A stretch of DNA of 43,818 bases from PHAA01 sp964494735 (GCA_964494735.1 CAZBSD010000018.1:1-43818); one strand, 5' to 3'; positions 26,086 to 34,466 are shown, counted from the first letter of the stretch. Notes: a model not told the origin generated them from the sequence alone. Program-made: numbers and translations.

Positions 26086-26418
26086 GTGCAACTCGATCTG
26101 AAGCAAGTAAGGAATACGCTTTTTGTAAGGATAGAAGGCGAAATAGACATGATGGTGGCCGAGAAGCTGCGTAAAGCCATTGATAAGAAATTGGAGAGCA
26201 AAAAGATCTGCAACCTGGTCATCAACCTGGAGAAGGTTACTTTTATTGATAGCTCGGGCCTGGGGGTAATTATCGGCCGATACAAAAAAATCGCCGACCT
26301 GCGTGGTAAAATGTTTATTGTAGGTGCCAGGCCTTCGGTGAGCAAGATACTGGTGTTTTCCGGTATCAACAAATTGATCTCAATGTATAACAACGAACAG
26401 GACATTATAAATATATAG
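26086..26418 (+). CDS. spoIIAA: Anti-sigma F factor antagonist SpoIIAA
   Basis: A STAS-domain protein that frees SigF by binding SpoIIAB when unphosphorylated. The phosphorylation site is S56 in FIDSSGLGV, equivalent to Ser58 of B. subtilis. I prefer GTG 26086 (110 residues) because GGAAGGGGA (26070-26078) stands 7 nt ahead and the N-terminus then aligns with the Bacillus protein; ATG 26065 in the same frame would add seven residues and has no ribosome site. First gene of the spoIIA operon. Confidence 0.93.
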   Translation: MQLDLKQVRNTLFVRIEGEIDMMVAEKLRKAIDKKLESKKICNLVINLEKVTFIDSSGLGVIIGRYKKIADLRGKMFIVGARPSVSKILVFSGINKLISMYNNEQDIINI

Positions 26419-26457
26419 TGGAGGTGAAGCCCAGCTCCAGCTGGACAGGCCATGATT

Positions 26458-26898
26458 ATGAAAAACTATGTGCGTTTCGAATTCCCCAGTTTACCGGAAA
26501 ACGTATCCTTCGCACGTTCCTGCGTAGGTGCTTTCGCAGCCCAATTGAACTGTACCCTGGAAGAAATAGATGAGATTAAGCTGGTTGTGTCGGAGGCGGT
26601 CTCCAACAGTATAATCCATGGGTACGACAACCGCCCTCATGAAAAGGTAGTGGTTATGGCGACCATATTGGAACAGCAAACCATGGAGATTATGGTCGAA
26701 GACTACGGCAAAGGAATAGCCGATATAGGCCAGGCGATGGAGCCCAGCTTCTCCAGCGACCCAGCCCGGATGGGACTGGGCTTCTCTCTCATGCAGTCTT
26801 TCATGGATGAAATGGATGTATGCAGTGAACCCGGCCGGGGGACCAGTGTAATGCTGAAGAGGCGGTTCCAGGCCAAGTCCCAGGCAGCCCTGGCCTGA
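26458..26898 (+). CDS. spoIIAB: Anti-sigma F factor / SpoIIAA kinase SpoIIAB
   Basis: A GHKL-type serine kinase and anti-sigma factor that holds SigF inactive and phosphorylates SpoIIAA. 146 residues, the B. subtilis length. ATP-binding motifs: EAVSNSIIHGY (N box), DYGKGIAD (G1) and GLGFSLMQSFMDE (G2). ATG 26458 is chosen over 26452 because it gives the canonical MKN start and 8-nt spacing from GGACAGG. Confidence 0.94.
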   Translation: MKNYVRFEFPSLPENVSFARSCVGAFAAQLNCTLEEIDEIKLVVSEAVSNSIIHGYDNRPHEKVVVMATILEQQTMEIMVEDYGKGIADIGQAMEPSFSSDPARMGLGFSLMQSFMDEMDVCSEPGRGTSVMLKRRFQAKSQAALA

Positions 26899-26911
26899 AG
26901 GGGGACGAGCC

Positions 26912-27640
26912 GTGCTCCCCGATAAATATCAGGAAAATGAAGATCTCCTGCGCCGGGCTCAAAGTGGTGATGAAACCGCCCGTTCAGGAGTTTATGAGGC
27001 TAACCTGGGGTTGGTCTATATGGTCCTGGAAAGATTCAAGAATACCAACTACGATTACGAAGACCTTTTTCAGGTGGGTTCCATCGGCTTGTTGAAAGCG
27101 ATAGACAAATTCGATTTTTCTTATCAAGTACGCTTTTCTACCTATGCCGTCCCGATGATAATCGGAGAGATCAAGAAGTTTCTTCGTGACGACGGGATCG
27201 TCAAGGTGCAGAGGGGCCTGAAGGAGAGTTACAGTAAGATCCGCTGGGCGCAGGAGAAGTTGAGAGCAGATTTGGGGCGTGAACCGGCTATCAATGAATT
27301 AGCCGAGATGCTGCAGATGGACAAGGAGGAGATCGTAATCGCGATGGAGGCGTGCCAGTCCCCAGCCTATATTTATGATACCTACATGGGTGAAGAGAAA
27401 GAACAACTCTCCTTGATTGACCGGCTGGCTAATGAACAAGGCAATATCATGATGCTGGAAAGATTGGCCCTGCGTGAGGCGCTGGACAAGTTGGATAACC
27501 GGGAGAAGGAGATAATCATAAGACGCTTTTTCAGGGATGAGACCCAATCGTCGATTGCCATTGACATGGGTGTATCACAAGTGCAGGTCTCCCGGATAGA
27601 AAAGGCCGCCCTGTCCAAACTTAAGAGGGTACTCGAATAA
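26912..27640 (+). CDS. sigF: RNA polymerase sigma-F factor
   Basis: The first forespore-specific sigma factor. 242 residues with region 2 (NLGLVYMVLERF, DLFQVGSIGLLKAIDKFD, FSTYAVPMIIGEI), region 3 (residues about 110-165) and region 4.2 (DETQSSIAIDMGVSQVQVSR). The GTG start at 26912 has AAGGGGG at 26898-26904. It is the last gene of spoIIAA-spoIIAB-sigF. SigF-type and SigG-type promoters for spoIVB and spoVA are seen elsewhere in this window. Confidence 0.95.
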   Translation: MLPDKYQENEDLLRRAQSGDETARSGVYEANLGLVYMVLERFKNTNYDYEDLFQVGSIGLLKAIDKFDFSYQVRFSTYAVPMIIGEIKKFLRDDGIVKVQRGLKESYSKIRWAQEKLRADLGREPAINELAEMLQMDKEEIVIAMEACQSPAYIYDTYMGEEKEQLSLIDRLANEQGNIMMLERLALREALDKLDNREKEIIIRRFFRDETQSSIAIDMGVSQVQVSRIEKAALSKLKRVLE

Positions 27641-27643
27641 TAT

Positions 27644-27689
27644 ATCCTCCTTTCAGCCACAATATGGTCAAAGGAATTGAAAGGAGGAT
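27644..27689 (+). promoter_or_regulatory. Hairpin that hides the dodecin ribosome-binding site
   Basis: ATCCTCCTTTCA (27644-27655) is the exact reverse complement of TGAAAGGAGGAT (27678-27689), which contains the Shine-Dalgarno AAGGAGG of the following gene. The loop is 22 nt and includes CCA/TGG. In RNA made by read-through from sigF the ribosome site would be base-paired; a transcript starting inside the loop would leave it free. After the stem comes TTTGATTTTG, so it might also act as a weak terminator of the spoIIA operon. Confidence 0.6.
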
Positions 27690-27695
27690 TTGATT

Positions 27696-27890
27696 TTGCA
27701 GATCAGAGTCGCTGAATTTGTGGGCGAGTCCCACAAGGATTGGCAGGATGCAGTTACCACAGCAATTTCGGAAGCATCCCGGACTTACACCAATATCACC
27801 GGAGTAGAGGTTTACAATTGGACCGCCAGTGTAAAAGGAAACAAGATTGTAGACTATAAAGCCAATCTTAAAATCGCCTACACTGAATAA
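27696..27890 (+). CDS. Dodecin-family flavin-binding protein
   Basis: A 64-residue protein matching the dodecin fold pattern: a first strand (QIRVAEFVGES), one helix (SHKDWQDAVTTAISEASRT), then two strands (VEVYNWTASV, KIVDYKANLKIAYTE). Dodecins form 12-subunit shells that store or buffer flavins. The TTG at 27696 is preferred to TTG 27690 because AAGGAGG then has 8-nt spacing. It sits between sigF and spoVA, with its own terminator; a tie to sporulation is only positional. Confidence 0.85.
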   Translation: MQIRVAEFVGESHKDWQDAVTTAISEASRTYTNITGVEVYNWTASVKGNKIVDYKANLKIAYTE

Positions 27891-27908
27891 TATCTGAGAG
27901 CGAAAGCC

Positions 27909-27934
27909 GGCCGGCATAAGCCTGCCGGTTTTTT
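27909..27934 (+). terminator. Rho-independent terminator after the dodecin gene
   Basis: CCGGCA (27911-27916) pairs with TGCCGG (27923-27928) and is followed directly by TTTTTT (27929-27934). Confidence 0.85.
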
Positions 27935-27958
27935 GTTGGCTTTAGCATGCGCTTTGGT

Positions 27959-27988
27959 GTATAAAGACAATCACCTAATCCCATAATA
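27959..27988 (+). promoter_or_regulatory. SigG-type promoter for the spoVA operon
   Basis: GTATA (27959-27963), 18 nt, then CATAATA (27982-27988) fits the B. subtilis SigG consensus GHATR-18-CATnHTA at every defined base. It is 22 nt before the spoVAC start. The spoVA operon is SigG-dependent in B. subtilis, so this agrees with known biology. Confidence 0.7.
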
Positions 27989-28009
27989 TCTCAAGGAGGA
28001 GGGCATAGG

Positions 28010-28480
28010 ATGGGCAAAAATGTAGATGAGCTTCTAAAAACTGCTCAACAGGAAGAATACCAACACCTGGTCACCAGGATCAAACCCAAACCGCCGATTA
28101 TCAGGAACTCTTTTTGGGCCTTTGTCGTGGGCGGCTTGATCTGCGTGGTGGGACAATTGATAATGGACTTCTTTATATTGTTGGGTTACAGCCGACAAGA
28201 TGCCGGTTCGCTGGATGCTGTGGTGATGGTCTTCCTGGGAGCCCTGTTCACCGGTCTGGGCATATATGACGAGCTGGGCCGGAAGGCGGGAGCGGGTTCC
28301 ATCGTACCCATCACCGGCTTTGCCAATGCCATCGTAGCTCCGGCCATGGAGTTTAAACGGGAAGGGTACATATTTGGAGTTGGCGCCAAGATATTCAGTA
28401 TCGCTGGGCCAACATTGCTATTCGGTTTCGCCGCCTCTGTCCTCATCGGCTTGATCAGGTTTGCACTTATCCGGTTATAG
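28010..28480 (+). CDS. spoVAC: Stage V sporulation protein AC
   Basis: A 156-residue membrane protein with about four to five hydrophobic segments; part of the SpoVA channel that moves Ca-dipicolinate into the forespore and releases it at germination. The family motif NSFWAFVVGGLICVVGQ and the GSIVPITGFAN segment are present. SpoVAC acts as a mechanosensitive channel in B. subtilis. AAGGAGGAGG precedes the ATG. First of the three-gene core set spoVAC-AD-AE, the minimal set in Clostridia. Confidence 0.95.
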   Translation: MGKNVDELLKTAQQEEYQHLVTRIKPKPPIIRNSFWAFVVGGLICVVGQLIMDFFILLGYSRQDAGSLDAVVMVFLGALFTGLGIYDELGRKAGAGSIVPITGFANAIVAPAMEFKREGYIFGVGAKIFSIAGPTLLFGFAASVLIGLIRFALIRL

Positions 28481-28490
28481 GGTGGTTGAT

Positions 28491-29516
28491 ATGACAGCAG
28501 TAAAGAAAAAGGGCAGCCAGACCTTCATTTTTTCGGATCCCCCTTGCATCTCCTCCTGGGCGTCGACAGTCGGTCCCAAAGAAGGAGAAGGCCCTTGGGG
28601 AACTGATTTTGATCAGGTGTTGCCGGATTATCTCTGGGGTGAACCCAGCTGGGAGAAAGCCGAGAGCAAAATGATGCGCGAGACAGTCAAGTTGGCTATC
28701 AGCAAACAGGGTCTACAGACGGCTGACATCGATTTGATGCTGGCTGGAGATTTGCTCAATCAGCTCATATCTTCCAACTATGCCGCCCGGGAAATCTCCC
28801 TTCCCTTCCTGGGACTCTATGGCGCCTGTTCAACCATGGCCGAATCGATCCTGATCGGATCAGTGATGGTCGACGGAGGGTTTTGCGAGAGGGTGGTAGC
28901 GGCAACTTCCAGTCATCATTATAGTGCTGAGAGGCAATACCGCGCCCCCGTTGAACAGGGGGTCCAGAGGGCTCCCAGCGCCCAATGGACAGCTACTGCC
29001 GCGGGTGCAGCGATCCTGCAGAAGGGTGGTGTCGGCCCCAGGGTCAGTTGTGCAACAGTCGGCAAGGTAATAGACATGGGAGTAACAGATGCCGCCAACA
29101 TGGGCGGGGCGATGGCCCCGGCCGCGGTGGATACCATCAAGACCCATTTCCAGGATACCGGCCGTCCCAGTGATTATTACGACCTTGTCGTTACCGGAGA
29201 TTTAGGAGCGGTGGGGATGGCGCTGGCCCGGGAGTTGTTTATTCGGGCCGGCCTGGTGCCAAGCCCAACCTACAGTGACTGTGGGGTACTCCTATACGAC
29301 GGGCTCCAAGGTGTTGATTCCGGCGGCAGTGGCTGCGGATGCTCCGGATGTATGCTTAACGGGCCTCTTCTTCGCAAGATGGCCAAGGGTGAGATGCAGA
29401 GACTACTGCTGGTGGCCACCGGAGCATTGATGAGTCCCACAGCGACTTTCCAGGGGGAAAGTATACCTTCGGTCGCCCACGCGATAGCTATTGAGAATAT
29501 TAAGAATATTGACTGA
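28491..29516 (+). CDS. spoVAD: Stage V sporulation protein AD
   Basis: A 341-residue soluble, thiolase-fold protein that binds dipicolinic acid in the SpoVA complex. It contains the thiolase-like segment LGLYGACSTMAE, the conserved TSSHHYSAERQYR, and the C-terminal SGCGCSGCML region. ATG 28491 with GGGTGG ahead is preferred over the in-frame 28461, which would overlap spoVAC by 20 nt. Confidence 0.95.
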   Translation: MTAVKKKGSQTFIFSDPPCISSWASTVGPKEGEGPWGTDFDQVLPDYLWGEPSWEKAESKMMRETVKLAISKQGLQTADIDLMLAGDLLNQLISSNYAAREISLPFLGLYGACSTMAESILIGSVMVDGGFCERVVAATSSHHYSAERQYRAPVEQGVQRAPSAQWTATAAGAAILQKGGVGPRVSCATVGKVIDMGVTDAANMGGAMAPAAVDTIKTHFQDTGRPSDYYDLVVTGDLGAVGMALARELFIRAGLVPSPTYSDCGVLLYDGLQGVDSGGSGCGCSGCMLNGPLLRKMAKGEMQRLLLVATGALMSPTATFQGESIPSVAHAIAIENIKNID

Positions 29517-29554
29517 TAGAAAAATTACCAGGCACTAGAAAGGAAAGAAGACCG

Positions 29555-29911
29555 GTGTCGTTGCTGATGGCTTTCTTGATAGGGGGCGCCCTGTGTGTGA
29601 TAGGTCAACTGGTCATGGACCTGACCAAACCGGGCATCACCCCAGGACATATTCTGGTAGGCTACATAACCCTGGGTGCGTTTCTCAGCGCGGTAGGATT
29701 GTATCAACCGCTGGTGGACATAGGGGGGGCAGGGGCTACCATACCCCTAAGCGGTTTTGGACACAGCCTGGCTCAGGGAGCTATGGCCGCGGTGGCGGAA
29801 AAAGGTTGGCTGGGGGCGTTTACCGGAGGCATCTCGGCTACTGCCGGAGGGATTACCGCCGCTATCGTATTCGGTTATTTGGCGGCCATTTTCTTTAACC
29901 CTAAAGATTAA
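29555..29911 (+). CDS. spoVAE: Stage V sporulation protein AE (AEB type)
   Basis: A 118-residue membrane protein with three to four hydrophobic segments, homologous to SpoVAEB and to SpoVAC (shared GGALCVIGQLVMD and PLSGFGHSLAQGA regions). It completes the SpoVA core. GTG start with AAAGGAAAG ahead. No spoVAA, spoVAB or spoVAF follows. Confidence 0.93.
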   Translation: MSLLMAFLIGGALCVIGQLVMDLTKPGITPGHILVGYITLGAFLSAVGLYQPLVDIGGAGATIPLSGFGHSLAQGAMAAVAEKGWLGAFTGGISATAGGITAAIVFGYLAAIFFNPKD

Positions 29912-29950
29912 GGGATGAATTATGAACGTCAGATGAGGTGACTTTTTATA

Positions 29951-30916
29951 ATGAGGGTCGGGATTGCGCGAAGTCTATTTTACTTCTATTACTTTCCGCT
30001 CTGGAAGACATTTTTTGAGGAACTGGGGGCGGAAGTGGTGGCTTCATCCTGGACCAATCGCCAAACGGTGGAAGCCGGCCTGCAGAGTGCAGTTGATGAA
30101 GCCTGTTTTCCAATCAAAGTATATTTCGGACACATCAAAGAATTAGCGGCCCGTGGTTTGGATTTCATATTTATACCACGAATGGTCAGTGTTGAAGCTC
30201 GTTCCTACATATGTCCTAAATTCATGGGTTTGCCGGATATGATTCGGGCCTCCTTGCCTGGCTTGCCACCGCTGATAGATATCACCGTGGATCTAAGCAA
30301 GAACGATCGGGAGCTTAAGAAGGATCTCATGCGGATCGGTAATCTGCTCTCCAGGAATGGTAAGGCTGTGAACCGAGCGTATCAGGTGGGTTTGGAGCGA
30401 TTGCACCAGTGCCGTCAACTATGCCGGGAAGGATACACCATAGAGGAAGCGGTGAGGATATGGGCAGGCGAGCAGATAATACTGCCAACCGGCAGCGATT
30501 TGCAGATAGGGGTGTTCGGGCATGGATATTCCCTCTACGATAAAATGATAAGCATGAATTTGATCGAACGGCTGCGCCTTATGAATTGCCAGGTCCAGGT
30601 GGCGGAGACTTTGGAGCAGGGCAGATTGGAGGAAAAAGCGGGGCAGATACCCAAACGGGTCTTTTGGACCTTGGGCCGAAAAGCGGTGGGAGGAGCCTTG
30701 CTGTTGGATGACCAACCACAAGTGGATGGGATAGTCTATCTGGCTTGCTTCGGGTGTGGACCCGATTCGATGGTGGGTGAAATCATAAGCCGCAAGGTGC
30801 GCAATAAACCTTTTATGATGCTGACGATAGATGAACATACTGGCGAAGCCGGGCTGGTGACGCGGCTGGAGGCCTTTTGCGACATGCTGCGCAGGAAGAA
30901 GGCAGTGGGGCTATGA
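29951..30916 (+). CDS. COG3580-type acyl-CoA dehydratase activase-related protein (DUF2229)
   Basis: A 321-residue cytosolic protein of the DUF2229 group, related to the electron-transfer components of 2-hydroxyacyl-CoA dehydratases. Conserved cysteines occur in DEACFPIKVYFGH, SYICPKF and LACFGCGPDSM, a pattern suited to an iron-sulfur cluster. The C-terminal segment TIDEHTGEAGLVTRLEAF is a family hallmark. Its ATGA overlap with the next gene shows tight coupling. In other bacteria this part is often fused to the next two proteins in one large polypeptide; here it is separate. Substrate and reaction are unknown. Confidence 0.8.
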   Translation: MRVGIARSLFYFYYFPLWKTFFEELGAEVVASSWTNRQTVEAGLQSAVDEACFPIKVYFGHIKELAARGLDFIFIPRMVSVEARSYICPKFMGLPDMIRASLPGLPPLIDITVDLSKNDRELKKDLMRIGNLLSRNGKAVNRAYQVGLERLHQCRQLCREGYTIEEAVRIWAGEQIILPTGSDLQIGVFGHGYSLYDKMISMNLIERLRLMNCQVQVAETLEQGRLEEKAGQIPKRVFWTLGRKAVGGALLLDDQPQVDGIVYLACFGCGPDSMVGEIISRKVRNKPFMMLTIDEHTGEAGLVTRLEAFCDMLRRKKAVGL

Positions 30917-32013
30917 AGGTAACTTTCCCGGCCATGGGGCATATGAACATCGCGGTAAGCGCGCTGTTGTCCGGTTTAAAACTGGACGTGATACCCCCGC
31001 CTCCAATCACGAAACGTACATTTGAATTGGGAATTAAGAACTCTCCTGAATTTGCCTGCATGCCCTTGAAAATAAATGTAGGCAATTTCATCGAAGCCAT
31101 GGAACAGGGGGCGGATACCATAGTCATGGTGGGGGGATGGGGGCCATGCCGATTTGGTTACTATGCCCAGGTGGAAAGGGATATCCTGGAGGGATTGGGT
31201 TTCCAATTCAAGATGATCGTGCTGGAAGCTCCGGATTCACGGCTGCATGACCTGATGGGGCAGATCAAGGATCTGGGCCAAAAAGTCTCTTTGTGGGAAG
31301 CGGTCAAGGCTATCAATTTCGGCTGGAAGAAATTGAGTGTTGCGGAGGGGTTGGAAAGGCAACTGGATCGTATCCTGCCCCGAGCATGGGACCAGGATCA
31401 GGCCGAGCGGATTTACGACCGGGCCATTGCTGAAATAGAAGCGGCCGCCAGCTGGGAGCAGGCAAAGCAAATAGCCGGCCAGGCATCGGGGGCGATGCAA
31501 CGGTTGGATTTGAAAAAGGAGACCCCGTTGAAGATTGGGTTGGTAGGAGAGATATATACTTTACTGGAACCAGCAGCCAACTATGACATCTGTCGCCTGA
31601 TGGGACGGATGGGTGCCGAGGTATGCCGTTCCACCTACCTGACCGATTGGCTTAACGACCACTTGCTGGGTGGACTGGTCAAAAAGTCGGTATGCCGGGA
31701 GTTGGAACGATACGCCAGTCCCTATCTGAATCATAAAGTGGGAGGGCACGGCTGGGAAACGGTGGGACATGCGGTTCGGTTCGCCCGGATGAACTGCGAC
31801 GGCATAATACAGATAGGACCGTTAACCTGTATGCCCGAAATTGTAGCCCAATCGATCCTGCCCTCCATAAGCGCCAATGAGGGTATACCGGCGATGAGCC
31901 TCTGGTTCGACGAATTATCGGCTACCGCTGGGTTGATCACCAGACTGGAGGCCTTCATCGATATGATTCAGCGTAAGAAGACTATCATAAAATCAAAACT
32001 CAAGGAGGCTTGA
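30913..32013 (+). CDS. COG3581-type 2-hydroxyacyl-CoA dehydratase-like component
   Basis: A 366-residue partner of the preceding protein. Cysteine motifs parallel those of its neighbour: EFACMPLKINVGNF, GPCRFGYY and GPLTCMPEI, followed by the same closing pattern LWFDELSATAGLITRLEAF. This suggests that the two arose by duplication and may form a heterodimer holding one or more clusters. ATG 30913 overlaps the upstream stop by 4 nt and the activase begins 1 nt after its own stop. Function inferred only from family context: ATP-driven low-potential electron transfer. Confidence 0.8.
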   Translation: MKVTFPAMGHMNIAVSALLSGLKLDVIPPPPITKRTFELGIKNSPEFACMPLKINVGNFIEAMEQGADTIVMVGGWGPCRFGYYAQVERDILEGLGFQFKMIVLEAPDSRLHDLMGQIKDLGQKVSLWEAVKAINFGWKKLSVAEGLERQLDRILPRAWDQDQAERIYDRAIAEIEAAASWEQAKQIAGQASGAMQRLDLKKETPLKIGLVGEIYTLLEPAANYDICRLMGRMGAEVCRSTYLTDWLNDHLLGGLVKKSVCRELERYASPYLNHKVGGHGWETVGHAVRFARMNCDGIIQIGPLTCMPEIVAQSILPSISANEGIPAMSLWFDELSATAGLITRLEAFIDMIQRKKTIIKSKLKEA

Positions 32014-32014
32014 A

Positions 32015-33010
32015 ATGGATTGTTACCTGGGGATCGATATCGGATCAGTCAGCAGCAACCTGGTTTTGTTGGATGTTGAGGACAACCTGCTGCGGAAAGT
32101 TTACCTACGCACCCGGGGCAATCCGCTCAAGGCTGTCCGGGAAGGATTTGCTGAGTTGTCCGATGGTCTGCCCCACGATATGGTGATCAAAGGTGTGGGC
32201 ACGACCGGCAGTGGAAGATACCTCTCCGCAGTCCTTACCGGAGCCGACATAACTAAAAATGAGATAACTGCCCACGCGGTGGCAGCAGTCCGCTGCTACC
32301 CAGACGTAAAGACTATCATCGAAATAGGCGGGCAGGATTCCAAGATCATAATTTTGGATCAAGGCATAGTAAATGATTTTGCCATGAATACGGTTTGTGC
32401 CGCCGGGACCGGATCATTTCTCGACCAGCAAGCCGCTCGGCTCAGTATGGGGATTCAGGAATTTGGCGATACCGCCGCCAGATCCCGCCAAGCGGTCAGG
32501 ATTGCTGGCCGCTGCGGAGTGTTCGCGGAAACCGACATGATTCATAAACAACAGATGGGATACCCCACCGAAGACATAATCATGGGTTTATGTGAAGCGT
32601 TGGTGAGGAACTACCTGAATAATGTCGGTAAAGGTAAAAAGATTCTATCACCGGTGGTCTTTCAAGGTGGAGTGGCCGCCAACCAGGGATTGCGGGCGGC
32701 ATTCGAAAAGATGCTGGAGGCGCCGATTCTGGTCCCGGAACATTATGATGTGATGGGGGCTATAGGCACTGCCATCCTGGCCCGGGAAAACCACCAGGCC
32801 TACCATCGTCCCACTAGTTTCAACGGGGCGGCGTTTATCCTGGAGGGTGAATTCAAGACTACCAGCCATGAGTGCCAAGGCTGCCCGAATCTATGCGAGG
32901 TGGTTTGTATCAAACGTGATCACCAGGTTTTGGCCTACTGGGGAGATCGCTGCAAAAAGTGGGAGGGTGCACTGCATCAAAAGTCCGATAAGAAAATCCA
33001 GGCCGTCTGA
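32015..33010 (+). CDS. BadF/BadG/HgdC-type ATPase (dehydratase activase)
   Basis: A 331-residue ASKHA-fold ATPase. Phosphate-1 motif GIDIGSVSSNLVLLD, a mid motif IEIGGQDSKIIILD, and the two cysteines that in HgdC bind the [4Fe-4S] cluster across the dimer: C128 in NTVCAAGTGSF and C167 in GRCGVFAE. A C-terminal tail with five further cysteines (ECQGCPNLCEVVC, then RCKKW) could hold an extra cluster; HgdC itself lacks such a tail. It would transfer electrons with ATP hydrolysis to the two upstream proteins. AAGGAGG sits 6 nt before the ATG. Confidence 0.88.
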   Translation: MDCYLGIDIGSVSSNLVLLDVEDNLLRKVYLRTRGNPLKAVREGFAELSDGLPHDMVIKGVGTTGSGRYLSAVLTGADITKNEITAHAVAAVRCYPDVKTIIEIGGQDSKIIILDQGIVNDFAMNTVCAAGTGSFLDQQAARLSMGIQEFGDTAARSRQAVRIAGRCGVFAETDMIHKQQMGYPTEDIIMGLCEALVRNYLNNVGKGKKILSPVVFQGGVAANQGLRAAFEKMLEAPILVPEHYDVMGAIGTAILARENHQAYHRPTSFNGAAFILEGEFKTTSHECQGCPNLCEVVCIKRDHQVLAYWGDRCKKWEGALHQKSDKKIQAV

Positions 33011-33029
33011 TATTTCGGCTACAAGTATA

Positions 33030-33059
33030 TTGTAAAGCAGGGTCGAGCTATGCTAAAAT
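33030..33059 (+). promoter_or_regulatory. Promoter for trpB2
   Basis: TTGTAA (33030-33035), 18 nt, then TAAAAT (33054-33059) preceded by TGC, an extended -10. It is 45 nt before the gene. There is no T-box or TRAP-like leader in the gap. Confidence 0.5.
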
Positions 33060-33104
33060 CACAGCAGTGTATACAAAATATAAGATTAGAGGAGCGAAGA
33101 CGAG

Positions 33105-34466
33105 ATGAGTAGAGATGAGATGACCAAGATTATTTTGCCCGAAGACAGGATGCCCCAATTCTGGTATAACGTTCAAGCCGATATGCCTACCCCTTTATCA
33201 CCCGCATTGCACCCCGGCACCAAACAACCGATGGGCCCAGAGGACCTGGCGCCACTCTTTGCGACGGGACTTATCGCTCAGGAAATGTCTACCGAGAGAT
33301 TTATCGAGATTCCCCATGAAGTCAGGGAACTCTATAAGTTATGGAGACCATCGCCTCTATACCGGGCTCATGGTCTGGAAAAGGCTCTCGACACCCCCTG
33401 CCGGATCTACTATAAATATGAAGGGGTAAGTCCGGTCGGGAGCCATAAATTAAATTCTGCGCTGCCGCAAGTATATTACAACAAAGCCCAAGGGATCACC
33501 CGGCTTACCACTGAAACCGGAGCAGGCCAATGGGGCACCGCCCTGTCGCTGGCTTGCAAACTGTTCGGATTGGAATGCATGGTATACATGGTGCGGGTCA
33601 GTTTTGAACAGAAACCTTACCGGCGCATGATCATGAATGCATACGGCGCCACTTGTGTACCCAGTCCCAGTAACCTGACCGAGAGTGGCCGGGCTGAACT
33701 GGCCAAACATCCTGATACCCCCGGAACCCTGGCAATTGCCATCAGTGAAGCAGTCGAAGACGCCATACAGCGTTCCGATACCCATTATTCCCTTGGCAGT
33801 GTACTGAACCATGTCTGCTTGCATCAGAGCATCATCGGTCAGGAGGTCAAGCTGCAGATGGAAATGGTTGATGATTATCCGGATGTAGTGATCGGATGCT
33901 GTGGTGGGGGCAGTAATTTTGCTGGTATCGCCTTCCCGTTTATACCGGATAAACTAGCCGGTAAAAAAGTACGTCTGCTGGGGGTCGAACCTGCCGCTTG
34001 CCCTACCCTTACCCGCGGCGTATTTGCTTACGACTTCGGTGATGTGGCTGGATTCACTCCCTTGCTGAAGATGCTTACATTAGGCCATGATTTTACCCCG
34101 GCGGGAATTCATGCCGGCGGATTGAGATATCACGGTGAGTCTCCCTTGGTAAGCCAATTGTATGAAGACGGGCTTATTGAAGCCACCTCGGTAATGCAGA
34201 GGGGTGTGTTCGAAGCAGCCATGCTGTTTGCCCAGTCCGAAGGGATAGTTCCCGCACCGGAATCTTCCCATGCCATCAGGGCGGCTGTCGACGAGGCTAT
34301 AAGGGCCAAGGAGGAGGGTGTGGCCACGACCATAGTATTCAACCTCAGCGGCCACGGACAACTGGACCTGGCTGCCTATGATAATTATCTGTCGGGCGAG
34401 ATGATAGACTATGCTCCTACAGATGATGAGATTCAGGCCAGTTTGAAGACCCTTCCCGTTGTCTAG
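33105..34466 (+). CDS. trpB2: Tryptophan synthase beta-like protein, TrpB2 type
   Basis: A 453-residue PLP enzyme of the long TrpB2 class, which converts indole and serine to tryptophan, often without a TrpA partner. The PLP lysine is K115 in GSHKLNSA, and the phosphate-binding GGGSNFAG follows the central domain. The N-terminal extension (MPTPLSPALHPGT) and the LPEDRMPQFWYN motif are typical of TrpB2. There is no trpA or other trp gene nearby, so it may salvage indole. AGAGGAG (33088-33094) precedes the first of three close ATGs. Confidence 0.92.
   Translation: MSRDEMTKIILPEDRMPQFWYNVQADMPTPLSPALHPGTKQPMGPEDLAPLFATGLIAQEMSTERFIEIPHEVRELYKLWRPSPLYRAHGLEKALDTPCRIYYKYEGVSPVGSHKLNSALPQVYYNKAQGITRLTTETGAGQWGTALSLACKLFGLECMVYMVRVSFEQKPYRRMIMNAYGATCVPSPSNLTESGRAELAKHPDTPGTLAIAISEAVEDAIQRSDTHYSLGSVLNHVCLHQSIIGQEVKLQMEMVDDYPDVVIGCCGGGSNFAGIAFPFIPDKLAGKKVRLLGVEPAACPTLTRGVFAYDFGDVAGFTPLLKMLTLGHDFTPAGIHAGGLRYHGESPLVSQLYEDGLIEATSVMQRGVFEAAMLFAQSEGIVPAPESSHAIRAAVDEAIRAKEEGVATTIVFNLSGHGQLDLAAYDNYLSGEMIDYAPTDDEIQASLKTLPVV

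Noticed and set aside
33011..33104. A tryptophan T-box or other leader before trpB2
   Set aside because: The gap is only 94 nt and lacks the T-box sequence and any terminator hairpin.
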